Translations under genes and position numbers: made by a program
The notes under the pieces: generated by a model
The model's database searches: none
Seen by the model: only the letters and a program-made list of their open reading frames with translations
What the model was told of the DNA's origin: nothing
Assembly: GCA_022702705.1 (NCBI GenBank)
Contig: CM040430.1
Span: 68,647,982-68,711,981 of the forward strand
Source of the DNA: Papilionanthe hookeriana x Papilionanthe teres
Taxonomy: Eukaryota > Streptophyta > Magnoliopsida > Asparagales > Orchidaceae
Length of the DNA stretch: 64,000 nt
Reading direction: 5' to 3'
Shown: piece after piece, positions 1 to 11,779 of the stretch
Numbering within the stretch: the first letter of the stretch is position 1
Layout of the letters: every line of letters begins with the position of its first letter

Positions 1-640
1 ATTGGTCATAAGATTAGTAACTAAACTCGAAGGTTAGCCTTCAGGTGAAGGGTGAGTGGGAGCTCCATTGTGAGAGCCGGTATCCTCCAGTCTAGTCTTA
101 GATTTAGTGACTAAACTTAGGATAGGTCAATGTTCTTTTCATGCTTGGATGAGGGGGTACTCTTTTAAGGGTAAAGAAACATTTATGCTCCTATTTGGAA
201 CAATAACATAGATATTTGTTCAATATCACCCAAACATCATATTCTCATTGCAAGAGGAAATATACTTTTCTCATATATCAAAAACCTTTTAAATATATAG
301 CTTAGTGTGTGTCTGTTAGTTTATTATGCTTTTAAAGCTATTAGAAGTAATTGTAGTTAGATTAATTGTTATTGTTTTCTGCATAGTGGTAGTAGAAGTA
401 TGTATTAAACTTTAAGTGCAATTTGAGTATTGGATTTCAGTGCTACATTATCTATTGTGAAACACTTTCTTCTACTTCGTAGCTTCCCTGTGGGATCGAC
501 AACCAGGACTCCATTAGAGCCCTATATTACCTGATATGATACGTATACTTCGTTGAGTGCTTGGACTTTACAAAATCATTATAAACATATATAAATTTTA
601 GTTCATAAATTCTTACAATATAAAAGTTTGTATATCGTCC
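1..640 (+). mobile_element. Athila-type LTR, 3' part, cut by window start
   Basis: The order of short blocks matches the 3' halves of the other Athila-type LTRs here: the leader-like block with gagccggtatcctcc (about 75), a run ending in a 'contains ctcctattt' block (about 190), then tgtgggatcgac (490) and tgatacgtatacttcg (about 538-555). The last two are hallmarks of the end of Athila LTRs in this window. The 5' part lies outside the window and no clear primer site follows, so this is a fragment or solo LTR. The exact right end is uncertain. Confidence 0.7.
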
Positions 641-905
641 GGTCACATACCATACCTGTTCAACCAAGTCAACTGGTTTAAACCAAACCAAACCCTACCC
701 TAGTAATGCTAAGTCAACTAGTTTCAAACCAAACTGAGCCAATACTTACCTGGATCAATCCAAGTCAAACACAGTCTAACCTAACCAAGTCCAAACCTAC
801 TTGAGTCACCTTAAGTCAACTCAGGTCAAGCTAAATCAAATCATAGCCAACCCAAATCAACTCATGTCACTCTAGTTTAGACCCGAATCAACCTAAGTCT
901 GCTCC
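640..905. repeat. Degenerate short-period repeat (aagtcaac-like)
   Basis: The stretch is dominated by variants of an 11-14 base unit close to ccaagtcaac (for example 'aactcaggtcaag', 'aaatcaactcatg'). G is rare except in the 'gtca' core. No reading frame or promoter is seen. It looks like an old short-unit expansion. Confidence 0.5.
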
Positions 906-978
906 AAGGCTATATTTATGTTTTTTCATGTATATCTATTGTATTTCATGTTATATGACATTATTGCATGATTTTTTT

Positions 979-1491
979 GTCCTATTTCATGTTTTTTTAA
1001 ACTTTTTTTAATGTTAAAAAGTAAACAAAATAATAGAAAAATTGAAAATAAAATATGGAAGCCCCTTCCAGGTGGCATTCTTCCCGGATAAGAAATATAT
1101 AGAAATAACAAACTTCAAAACATAGAAAACCTTGATTATCCAATATGATTGACAAGATCTTGAGATTGAGAAAATTGATTAATTGAATAGTGAAATTCAA
1201 ATTAAAATACACCAAGATAAAGCGTGAAAAGCAATGTCCTATTTCATGTTTATTTTTAATTTTTTTAATGTTAAAGAGTAAATAAAATAATAGAAAAATT
1301 GAAAATAAAATATGGAAGCCCCTTCCAGGTGGCTTTCTTCCCACATAAGAAAAATATAGAAATAACAAACTTTAAAACATAGAAAACCTTGATTATCCAA
1401 TATGATTGAGAAGATCTTGGGATTGAGAAAATTGATTAATTGAATAGTGAAATTCAAATTAAAATACACCAAGATAAAGAGTGAAAAGCAA
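979..1491. repeat. Tandem duplication, 2 x about 257 bp
   Basis: Two head-to-tail copies begin with gtcctatttcatg at 979 and at 1236 and run through the same landmarks (atggaagccccttccaggtgg, ccttgattatccaatatgatt, aaaatacaccaagataaag). They differ at only a few positions. Short minus-strand reading frames over this block are by-products of AT-rich sequence and resemble no known family. The unit itself is unidentified. Confidence 0.9.
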
Positions 1492-2355
1492 CACTAGGGA
1501 GATCTTACACAAACTTTAGGCTAGATAACTTAGACACAAAACTTAGGGCCAGACACCTACTCCAGGTTAGTCTGAGTATGGAAGCTTAAGTTATTCTTGA
1601 TATCTTAGCTAGTTTTAAGGATTGGGACCTATAAAAAATAAAACTACCTCCTGAAGCTAGAAACAAATACCCTAGAAGGATGTAACCCATGGTTACAGAA
1701 GAGGAATTTCAAACTGTTTCGAAACTATGCAGGTTGGTCATAGTTGATTGATACTGATTTTCCTGAGATTATGGAAAGCTATGAACATCTTGACCAGGTA
1801 AATATTTCCCAAGGTCTAGGTTAATCCACCAATTAGGATTCCTTATAGAGTATGGGATTTCATTTTCCTAACTATAAATCCTCCTTACCCAACTCTAACT
1901 AAGTTATGGATTCCTAATTACTTATATTAGTCAAATAAAGTGTTTCTTGATTAATCTCTTGACCTAACATGATCATATTCTCCATCTTAAGTTTTCTAAG
2001 TCACTTCCCATCATGTATATCTCTCTATCTAGACAATTTTTTTCATTGTAATCCCATCCATCCACTTTTCTAAATTTTAATCTTGAGCAATTTGGTTTAT
2101 CATATTAATCAAGAGCTTTCTTTAAGGGATATGATCGTAGAGATGTAATTTACTATGAGGGTTTAGCTTAGTAGGAAATAAGGTTCCTAGAATTAAATCC
2201 TATCTTTTATTTATGAGATAAAAATCTTGGTCCACAGTCCCATAAATATATTAGTCAAATATATTGTTCTTTAAATATCGTATATGATCATTTAGATAGA
2301 TGCCTTCCGAGGTTTATGTTGGCCACGTAAAGAAGAAACCCACCATGATTAGTTT
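1492..2355. other. Unassigned stretch upstream of a primer-binding site
   Basis: No coding similarity is seen. Its position directly before a tRNA-Arg-type primer site suggests the end of a Tat-type LTR, but no second copy is present in the window to define LTR borders. Confidence 0.3.
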
Positions 2356-2376
2356 ATGGTGACTCCACTGGGAACT
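2356..2376 (+). promoter_or_regulatory. tRNA-Arg-type primer-binding site, Tat-like
   Basis: The sequence tggtgactccactgggaac resembles the primer site complementary to the tRNA-Arg 3' end that is typical of Tat/Ogre elements (GGCGACTCCACTGGGGA in the family). It marks the start of the internal region of a Tat-like element on the plus strand, consistent with the Tat-like gag further right. Confidence 0.5.
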
Positions 2377-3364
2377 CATTTTCTCTTCTTATATTATGTT
2401 AAACCTAATTGATCGTCCTCTCTTTAAATCAACTTCGCTGAATGTCAAGGTTCAACTTCATTTCTAGCTCCATTTCTGTTTCATCTTTGAGAAGTATTTC
2501 CAAACACACTTCTATTCTTCAAAATGATTCTATAGTTGACTCTCATTTTTCTTTATGTACCCATTACAGGGAAGATATTTTCCAAACTAATATTCTCACT
2601 TAGAAATGGAAGTAACCCGACCATTAATCCAAAGCATTTGAATGGTGGTCCTCTGGTTAAGTTTGGAACAATCTTACATAAACATAGATCAATTAAGATT
2701 GATAAAGAATCTTCACCATACTTCAACATATGATCAGAAGAACACTTTCCACCATTGAAGAAGAGGGTTGTTAAGGTTGCTACTGATATGACTACTACAG
2801 CTGTTCTGCAACATCTCAACTTAATAAGTGAACTGCTCAAGGAATAGATAATCTTTATGATTGGCCAATTTGAGTAAAACTCATAAATGAAATCAGAATA
2901 GAAGACTCAGTAAGAAGGTCACACGAATAACTAGAGTAGAGGATAAGGTGGAACATGAAACTTCTTCTTTGAAAGGAAGTAGGTTTCATTTGCTTTCTCC
3001 AGTGCAAGGGGTATAAAACTCTCATAATACAGCAAAAGTATTACCACCACTATCTAAATGTCATAAATCTACTACAAAGAGAAGGAAATCCTACACTCCT
3101 TGCTTCTACATAATGATTGAAATGATTGATCAATGATAAAGTTTTCTCTTCATAAAAATGCTTCGTACCATTAAAGGAATTTTGTAACAAAAAGAGAAGA
3201 AATGGGTCCTAACACATGAGAAAATATCATAGCCTAAGCAATATCTTCACCATTACATGTGTATCCATCATAATGGCTATCATTTAAAGCACCCCCGCTT
3301 ACCCTAAGAAATCTTGAAAGACTTGGATTCCATGTTGATTATCACCAGACGCTCCTTCACCCAA
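2377..3364 (+). other. Probable leader of a Tat-like element, no recognised protein
   Basis: Short open frames occur here (for example 2536-2733) but none resembles a known retroelement protein. The interval lies between a tRNA-Arg-type primer site and an Athila-type LTR, so an untranslated leader or a decayed gag start is the simplest reading. Confidence 0.3.
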
Positions 3365-5113
3365 GAAAAAAATATATGCTTTTTGCTATATGATTTTACT
3401 CATTTTTTTGTGATATTACACTTTAAAAGGAACGTATTTTGTATATTTTTTTGGTTTTAGGTACAAGAATAGACAATGGAGCAAAAACATGCAAAAATGA
3501 GCGAATTTGGAACAAAATTGACCAAAAGAGACAAAAGTTGATATTGGCCGCCGACGGTGTATTTTTCCCGAGAGCATACAAATAAATTATAAAGGAATCC
3601 ACCGATGGAGAGATCGAGCCTGCCGACAGTGAGCCTTAGTAGTTGGCCCATGTTCTAGAAGCCCGCCGACGGTGAGAACGAGCCCGTCGACGGTGAGAAT
3701 GTCGGTTCAAGCACAGACTCATCGAATATAGACACCTTTTGAAGAGGTGCTTAAGCAACCTTTGGGAATTTTTCTAACTTTTTAAAAAGAGACAAATTTA
3801 AGAAGGGAAAAGAGGAGAAAAAAAGAGAAAGGGAGAGGAATGTTAGGAAAAACTTGGAGAATGTTTAGAGATTTTAGAATTGGAGTAGAAATGTAGATTT
3901 CTACCCTTTTGGAGAGATTGGAGAGGAGATTTTGAGAGAATTTGTAAGGGATTTCGCTAGTATTGCATGGATCACCGGGAGACTTTGTAGGAGAGATCTT
4001 TGTCTTTCTTTTAAAGGGAAAAAGCTAGGTATTATTCTTCATTATCTTATGATTTTGTAAACAATTACCTTGTGGATTTTCTTTGGTTAAATGAAGTTTC
4101 TGTTGTGTTTTCTTCGTGCTTTGTGACATATCTTTCTTAATCTTTCTTCTTCTTTGGAAATAGTGGCATGAGAATATTATGCCATTGTTTTCATTTTACT
4201 TTTCTTTTGTAGTGAGTAGAATTCATGTTTAGGATTTTGTGAAGCATGTTAGAAGTGAATTTAATTATAAATGTGATGGTTTTTACTTGCACTTCATTTA
4301 CATTACAAAAAGAGCTCGTTGTAGTGTTAAAATTCGTTGTAATTGCACTAACCCAAAAGGGCGTTGTAATTCTCAACAAAGTGGAACCACATTTAAATTC
4401 CATAGATTGTGAAGTTTATGGGAGTTGAGTGCAAATAAATAGGAAAAAATATTTTATTGGGTGTAGAATTGGAGATTTTAGAGTGACAGACTAAAATCCT
4501 CAATTTAGTCCTATTGTTTGAGTACTGAAGCGGAGATGTTAGCCCTCAGGTGAGGGGAACATGGAAGCTCGGAAGTGAGAGCCGGTATCCTCCCAGTTTA
4601 GCCACGGATTCAGTAAATAAGCATAGGATTAGTCAATGTTCTTTATGACTGGACCAAAGGGTAAAGAATAAGATTGCTTCTATTCGGCACATACAATATT
4701 TAATGCATCTCATTTCTATACATTATCCATTTTATTACATAAGAATAGTAGTTTTTATTACCTCAAAATTCTCCAAACCAATTCATCCAAAAAGTGTTAT
4801 CTTTAGAATTATTATTTGCATTTAGTAAAAGTTACTATCATTACATTTAACACTTGTATTTAGGAGTAGTTGCTAGATGAAACACCATTTTAATCGACAT
4901 TCCAAATTAAGGACTATTAGTAGTAGACTAGAATTTGACTAAAGACCTCTTACTTCACTTCCTCGTGGGATCGATACTGGGGTTTTTAAAGAAAACTCTA
5001 TATTACTTGAAGTGATACGTATACTTACGTAGTACCCTTAGTGTGTAAAATATTTTCTAATTTTTATATCATTTAAGATTTTGCACACTAGCCGCTATTT
5101 ATAAATTGGGTCA
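3365..5113 (+). mobile_element. Athila-type LTR 'c'
   Basis: Starts with the conserved LTR block gatattacactttaaaagg followed by a T-rich run and ttttaggtac (3411-3465). It then has four copies of a gccgacggtgag-like module (3547-3700), the gagccggtatcctccc block (4575), cgtgggatcgat (4967) and tgatacgtatacttacg (5013). It ends with gggtca at 5113, directly before a primer-site-like sequence. A first primer-like motif, ttttgcacactagccgc, lies inside the LTR at about 5083. The exact left end is not fixed because no target duplication was found. Small plus- and minus-strand frames inside are not genes. Confidence 0.8.
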
Positions 5114-5140
5114 AGTTTTTGGCCATCTTTTGGAACTTAA
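5114..5140 (+). promoter_or_regulatory. Degenerate primer-binding site after LTR 'c'
   Basis: tttttggccatcttttggaac occupies the position where Athila elements carry TTTTTGGCGCCGTTGCCGGGG (tRNA-Asp type). The same degenerate site followed by a similar TTAA block borders LTR 'd' on the other strand. Confidence 0.5.
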
Positions 5141-5373
5141 TTTACTGCGTAATTGTGAGTCGGGTCACTCCTCCCAATATTCTATGTCACTTTTGAGAAG
5201 CTACATTCATCTTGTTCTTACTAGAGTTTGTTAAATCACCATTCAAACTAATGATATGGGAGTAGTCATCATTTCCCATTTCATATAATGCAGAAAAGGT
5301 ATCACAAGATATTAAGAGATCAAATCCTAAGATTAATTCTTATGAAAACAAACTTGAAATTTATATTCATGTC

Positions 5374-6790
5374 ATGTTAAACTATGAGCCTAACTATATT
5401 ATACTTAATCTGAACCATGCTAAGACGTGGCTAATAAATGAAGTTATGAATGAATTGGAAACTAGTATAAAAAAACTTAGAAATGAAGAAGAGGAATACA
5501 CTACTACCATCTATGTTGTTGGGACTAGATCTTCACTAAGAGAACATCAAGATGATAATGATTCTCACGATACACTTTTAGATGCGGGTACAACACCTTA
5601 TGCCGCCTATAATCTACTAGAATAGTTAAAAAAATAGGGATGAACGAATAAAAATATTAGAGAAAATGTATGGAATAAATCTTAACTACATTCTCTTGAC
5701 ATGCAAAAATAAGAAACTAGAAGCTATACCCGTTGAGGATGAACTTTCTAAGAAGTCGACATTCTCAATGAACTCCTAAGGTGACTTGAGAGCCTTTCTC
5801 AAACAACAAGTGAAAGATAATTTAGCTCAATCTCAAGGTACTTCATCCATCCCTAGAGAAAGACCCTATCTCAAAGACTTTGAGTTGGTATAATACCTAA
5901 AAGGTTTTACACCCCCGACCCTTAACGTGTTCGATGGAACTTGTAATAAAAAAAAACACTTGGCCCATTTTGTTTGTTCTAGAAAAGCCTTGCATTTACA
6001 TTTATTTTTTAACAACCTTTAGGAATTGCATTTGAATGGTATGCTAAACTTCCTAAAGGATCAGATAAAAATTTATCAAAGCTGGAAAAATTATTTGTAA
6101 AAGAGATTCGCTAGAACTCTAGGCCGTATTAGAGTTTGTGATCTGGTTATTGAAAAGCATATATTTGATGAAACACTGATTGACTACAACTTGAGATAGA
6201 GAAACTTAAGCTTAAAATTTGAACCTCAGTTACAGAAAAAACATTTCATACAAATCCACTTAAAGAACATCCATGGACTGATTGCCTTGTTTTTATAAGG
6301 TTTTATAAACAAAATATTTAAAAATTTAATCAATAAAGTAGCCAGATTACGATAGAGTAAAAATAGCTTTCATGGTTGAATCATGATAATAAGGAGAAAC
6401 CTCAAAAGGACAATGAATAAAGGTCTGGGAATGTGTCTGTTCTTAGTCAAAAAAAGCAGCCTATGCGGATGAAACCTAAAAGTTCTTAGCAGTAGCAGTG
6501 GGAGTCGTCACAATAGTAGTAGCCTAATGACTAAGGGATGTCTAGGTTCACTTTTTTAAAAAAAGAAGAATTGGATGTACCCTTTAAAAGATATTTTCGT
6601 AAAGAAAAAATTTATAAGCTTGTGCAAAAAACTAGATTTTAAACTCCCAAACCCACAAAGGCCAGAAGAGGTAGGAATGAGTAAGGAGCCTATTTTCTGG
6701 TTGTATCATAGGACACTCAGTCGTACAATTGATAAATTCTTCACTTTAAATATTTGTTATAATAGAGCCACAATATGGTACAATTGTAAT
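5374..6790 (+). pseudogene. Tat-like Ty3/gypsy gag, decayed
   Basis: An 83-codon open frame (5374-5625) starts the coding remnant. Conceptual translation in shifting frames then gives gag-like blocks: a PYLKDFELV...GFTPPTLNVFDG segment around 5860-5935 (the 'P-G-F-K-x-P-D-F-x-x-F-x-G' region of Tat gags), and around 6575-6740 a YPLKDIFVKKKFISLC...RPEEVG...LYHRTLSRTIDKFF region that corresponds to the C-terminal 'YHRxxxHxIE' zone of Tat gags. Many stops and frameshifts interrupt it, so no product is expected. It may belong to the same element as the Tat protease and pol at 31.2-56.3 kb, but this cannot be proved here. Confidence 0.65.
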
Positions 6791-7465
6791 TCTTAAAGAA
6801 TATTCGAAAGAACTAACACAAGGTTTTATTAATTTGTCTTTGGTGATAATATGAAATAAGATAAACCAGGAGATTGGAATTTTATTCTAAGTGTTGGCAT
6901 TAAATTTAGATGTCACAACTGTAGGGTGTCCACCAACCTAAATTAGGGTAGTCATCGATTTTTCGGTAGCATATAGTATTTCAAGACACCCACCTCAGGG
7001 CTTTCCAGCACTTGTTTGAGGCAAGAGTCAGGATTAGTGGTAATTTAGCCTTTTCATGGAGAACCAACTGTCGGGAATGCATGTACGGGACAGAGACATG
7101 CTTGGTGCCTAATTTGATGATTATAAGTGACCAACTATCTATTTAGAGAGTCTCTTGGCTAGATGAAGCCACAGTGTCATCCTACACATCCTACGGTAAA
7201 CTTAGGGTTTTGGACAGCCTACACGCACTGTAGTTTTGGATGACCTTGGGCATCAATTTGTCCCACAATTGATTGACAAGAATACTCCATTCTAGATTTA
7301 TGGGACCATATTTCACTCTTACGGAATCTCGCTTAACTTTTGGATAGAAAAAATCCTCAGTCAAGCGCTCCTTGTGAAAATTAGGGTTTCAGGTCAAACT
7401 GGAGCACCGAAGCTGAACCTAGGCTCTGATGGCCCCTTAGCGTACTATCTTTTAGTGTGTTTTAT
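6791..7465. other. Unassigned stretch
   Basis: No retroelement protein, repeat unit or RNA gene is recognised. Codons are broken in all six frames. Confidence 0.3.
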
Positions 7466-7500
7466 GTCAACTTAATTCCCATAAGACGACGTCAAAAATA
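7466..7500 (-). promoter_or_regulatory. Degenerate primer-binding site of LTR 'd'
   Basis: On the minus strand, TATTTTTGACGTCGTCTTAT follows directly after the LTR end. It aligns with the equally degenerate site after LTR 'c' and both are followed by a GGAA-TTAA block, so the two elements shared at least about 40 bp of internal sequence. Confidence 0.45.
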
Positions 7501-9348
7501 TGACCCAATTTATATTTAATAGTTAATGTCCAAAATTGAAATGTAATAAAAAATAGATAATAATTCACACACTATGGGTTCTACGCAAGTGCACGTATCG
7601 CTTCAAGTAATATAGGGTTTTCTTTAAAAACCCCAGTATCAATCCCACGAAGAAGAGAGGTAAATAATCCCTTAGGCTAATTCTGATCTACTACTATTTT
7701 TCCTTAGTTTGGAACATTGATTTAAGTGGCTTTTGTAACAAGTACTCCTAAAGGTAAGTCTTAAGTTTTAAAAAACCAATAACTAATCTTAAAGGAAAAT
7801 ATTAATTCTAAATATAAAACTTTCTTGATGAATTAGTTTGGAGAATTTTGAGATGTTAAAAACTACTATTCTCATAATGAGAATTGGATAATGTATAGAA
7901 ATGAGATACATTAAATATTGTATGTGCCAAATAGGAGCAATCCTATCCTTTACCCTCTCCCAAGTGCCGGAATAACCTTGGCTAATCCTAGTTTTAGTCC
8001 CTAAATCTGTGGTTAGGCTAGGAGGATACTGGCTCCACTTCAGAAGCTCCACTTCCCCTCACCTGAGAGCTAACATCTCGCTTTAGTTTCCGAACAACTG
8101 GACTAAATTTAGGATTTTAGTCTGTCACCCTATAATCTCTAATTCTACACCCATCAAAGTATATTTCCTTATTTATTTGTACTTAACCCTATGGGCTACA
8201 TTCTCATCCATTAAAGTAAATGTGGTTCTACTTTGTTGAAAATTACACCGTTCTCTCATATCTTAATGCAGTTACAATTAATTTTAACATTACAATGGGC
8301 CCATCTTGTAATGTAAAATAAGGTTAAGTAAAAAACCATCAAATTTATAATTAAAACCTCTTCTAACATGCATCCCAAAATCCTAAACATGAATCCTACT
8401 CATTACAAAAGAAAAGTAGAATGAAAAAAAAAGCATAATCTTCTCATGCCACTATTTCTAAACATAAAGAAAGAGTAAGAAAAAAACATCACAAGAAAAA
8501 AAGAAAACATACTGAAAAACTTTATTATATAAAAGCAAATCAATTAAATAAGTGTTTACAAAATCATCGGATAATGAAGAACACAATACTTAGTTTTTTT
8601 CCCTTTGAAAGATATATGAAGATCTTTCCCACACAGTCTCCCGCTGATCAATGCAATGCTAGTACAATTCCTTACAGATTCTCTCAAAATCCCCTCTCTA
8701 ATCTCTCCAGAAAAATTAGAAATCAATATTTCCACTCCTATTCTAAGAACTCTTAACAGTAATTCACAATTCCCCCCCCCCCCACACACACACCTACTTC
8801 TGACATTAAATCACTATTTTGTAGTATCAGGAGAAATTTCCAAGAGTTCCCTTAAGCACCCCTTCAAAATTTAGTCCAAATTCAATGTATATGAGCAAAA
8901 AACCATCTCTGAAGCTGTCAGCACTATTTCTCACCTTCCTCTGGATTCTGGCGCCTTCAGCGCCACCCTGCAGCACGTCTACCATTTTTCTTTGTTTGGC
9001 TTTCTTTTAGCTTCGTTTTGCCATGTTTTAGTTTTGTTTCGTTTCTAACAAATATACCATCAAAATAAGCATGAAAAAAAACCTTTTTAAAATTTTAATT
9101 TCATTCAAAACATGTGAGAAGTGTAAAGGAGATTATGCATAGAAAGACATATCGAGATATATCAGGTCAGAATTTTCTTTCTTGCTCATTTTTTTATTCA
9201 TATTGCACCATTTTTGCTTCTTTTTATCTAAGGTTCATTTATTAAACCTGAAGCAAAAATTATACAAAATAAATTCCTTTAAAGTGTAATATCATTAAAA
9301 ACAAGCATTTAATGTATGTTGAAAGGTAGTCATTTTTTAAGTATATCA
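7501..9348 (-). mobile_element. Athila-type LTR 'd', reverse orientation
   Basis: Read on the minus strand it starts TGATATACTT at 9348, has the conserved gatattacactttaaagg block (about 9275-9295), a tggcgccttcagcgcca palindrome (about 8950), the region homologous to 'ggagagattggagagg' of LTR c, the cttcgtgggattgat block (about 7640) and gatacgtgcacttgcg (about 7590), and ends TTGGGTCA at 7501. It is about 1.85 kb and clearly related to LTR c but inverted. No target duplication is visible on either side, so it is bordered by element remnants. Reading frames inside (7789-8052, 8556-8874) are incidental. Confidence 0.8.
8772..8793. repeat. Poly-C / CA microsatellite
   Basis: Twelve consecutive C are followed by about five CA dinucleotides. 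It lies inside LTR d and is absent at the equivalent place of LTR c. Confidence 0.85.
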
Positions 9349-10889
9349 GGCTCTCAGACACCTAAAAATGACGTCCTGGATCATCAAGCTCAAGCTTCTA
9401 TAGCTCAAGCTCCAATTTTGGGAACTTTTACAAAATTTAAGGGCCACTTAGGCGACCAAAATAGCCTAAAAATCAACATTTTTCTGAGAAGCTGACATTC
9501 TAATGTGACCTAGGTGGTGCATAGGCGTGACATTAGTGCATAGGTGCCCAAGTTTCTGGTTCTTAGAAACCATAGTAGCCACTAAGTGATCAAGGTACGG
9601 GCTCCTAGAAGCCGTTCACTTTCCAAGTCAAAGTTTATGCATTATTTACACCTCATTGACTCCGTAAGCCGTAAGAATCACATGGATAGCCTCAGGTCCT
9701 TAAGGAGGGGTGGCTTATCCACCATTTCCCTCCAATAGAAGCATCCAAAGGAGGGGGGTAAAATAAGGGTAAATTGTCATATCCTTTTGACAAAGGGGTT
9801 TAACCAAAGTCCCCTCTCATTTTCTCAATCACTCCTTTCCCTCGAGTGGAGCTCCCTCATTTCTTTTTCCGTTAAGGCTTAGTAAAAGCTCTTGGAGAAA
9901 ACTTAAAGTTGCTCTGGAGGAGGCTTCCTAGGAAGCTTTTAGAAGCCATTGGAGAGGTCTTCAAGGAGAAGGCCAAGGGAGCTTTCCTCCTTCATTCTCC
10001 TTCTTCTTCTTCCTTTATGTCTTCTTTTTCCTCTTCTTTAGCTTCCTCTATTCTTCAGAACATGAGGAGAGTTTCTAGAGATGTAGCATGGAGTGAGGTT
10101 TCCATTCTCTTATACTAAAGTAGAGTTTCACCATACCTTGGGGAAAGGTCTTCATCATCAGAGCATCACCAGAGCACCGTCAGAACTTTTCCGGAAACAT
10201 AGGCTTCTCTTCTACCAATTGGTGAGCTTCCTTCTATGTGAAGAAACACATCTGCAACTGGAATGGAGATGAGATTTCCTAACTCCTAGCCACTCCTATG
10301 GTTATTCTAGCTTAGGCACATGAGTTAGATAGCCCACACAGACTAGATGTGTCTGTCGCAATAGTATGTGCAGGCATGTCGCTTATATGATGGATCATTA
10401 ATTTCTTAGAGCTAGCCCATGATTAGGAATTATGTACATAACCATTCCTATATTGATCTAAGTGATTACCCCCTTGTGAGCCTTAATTTATAATCCAATT
10501 AGGTTGAAATACCAATTTCCCATGGTTTTTGTGCTCCCAACCTTCCTTGGAGAGGTTGGTCAAGTTTTATCGCGAAGAGTGGGAAAAACCTTTTTGCTAG
10601 CCCAATTTACTAGATCGTAACCATTTGTAGGATAAAAAAATCTTTGCAAGTAGTCTACCTTAAGAAATGTGGAGTACATTCAAATGAGAAAACAGAGGGA
10701 GAAGCCCTCCACATTGCCACTCCAAAGCCATAGGTTGTTATGCCTTGAATCCTAGAGCGTCAACTTTAGGTACCTTTACGAGGTCATTAGGATGAGTTCA
10801 TCACATTACCAATTTTTTTGGTTTACATTGCATATGCATGGACATTTTTGGCATTTGGATCATATGACATGTTGCATTCATGATCGTTT
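9349..10889. other. Unassigned stretch with pyrimidine-rich leader-like segment
   Basis: No protein family is recognised. Around 9790-10030 there is a pyrimidine-rich, TCTTCTTCC-type segment like the leader of an LTR, and around 9490-9560 'ggtgcataggcg' motifs recall the gcgcttaggcgcc modules of the Athila LTRs. The 69-codon frame at 9909-10118 is serine/leucine-rich because of this composition. The stretch may be part of an LTR element that also contains the minisatellites to the right. Confidence 0.3.
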
Positions 10890-11580
10890 GAGCACTTCAA
10901 GTTGATCGACCATCCTCTTTTAGGTTTGATCGTTCATCTCAAGGAGATCACTCTATCTCTCAAACTTGACCAGTCTCTATGTGTTGATCACCCATCTTGG
11001 GTTTGATCGATCATTTTGGGCCAATCACCCTATTTCTTAGATTTTATTGACTGTTATGTTTTGATCACCTACCTTGGGTTCGTTCGACTGTCCCAGGCAG
11101 ACCAGCTCATCTCTCAAGTTTGATCGACCACTATGTGTTAATCACTTGTCTTGGTTTTGATTGGCCATCCTGGGCCGATCACCCAATCTTTTTGGGTTTG
11201 CTCGACTGCTACGTGTTTATCACTCATCTTAAGTTCACCTGCACTCCCAAGATGATCTCCCCATCTTCTGGGCTCGAACGACTATTAGTGTCGATCACCC
11301 GTCTCTGTCTAACCAGTTTTCCTAGGCTGATGCCTGATCCTCTTAGGTTTCACTGGTGTTCCCGAACCAACACTCCATCTTCTAGAGCTTGATAAACTAC
11401 TATAAGTCGATCATTCACTTTGGGTTCGATTAGTCTTACCTAACCGATCACACTATCCTCTGGCTTTGATTAGCCATTCTGGGTCGTTCACACACTCCTC
11501 TTGGTTTGATTGATTACCCATAGTAGATTAACCCCTTCTTTTGTTTAGCAAACCACTATGGGCCGGTCGACTGATCACTT
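10890..11580. repeat. Minisatellite I, about 78-bp unit made of two about 39-bp halves
   Basis: Repeated modules of type tttgatcgaccactatgtgt / tgatcacccatcttggg alternate with tttgatcgaccatcctgg / gccgatcaccctatctc. Equivalent points (tatgtgttgatcac) fall at about 10977, 11053, 11132 and 11210, giving a step of 76-79 bases. The array has about eight or nine diverged units. TGATC occurs in nearly every half-unit. Confidence 0.85.
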
Positions 11581-11779
11581 GTATGCATGTATTTTTTTGC
11601 ATCGTATTGTATGTTTGATTGCATGTATGTTTGGATGTTATTAAAGAAAGGTGTAATTCTGGTCAGTTATGTCTTACACCCTATGCAACTTAAACTAATA
11701 TTTTCTTAAGTTGAATTTCAAATGTTAATTCAAGCAGTCAACACATGTGTGATTCTCCCCACGGAGGATCACCATTTAT
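11580..11779. other. Spacer between two minisatellites
   Basis: Contains a tgtatgtttgattgcatgtatg short repeat and no repeat unit of either neighbour. No coding sequence is seen. Confidence 0.4.
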
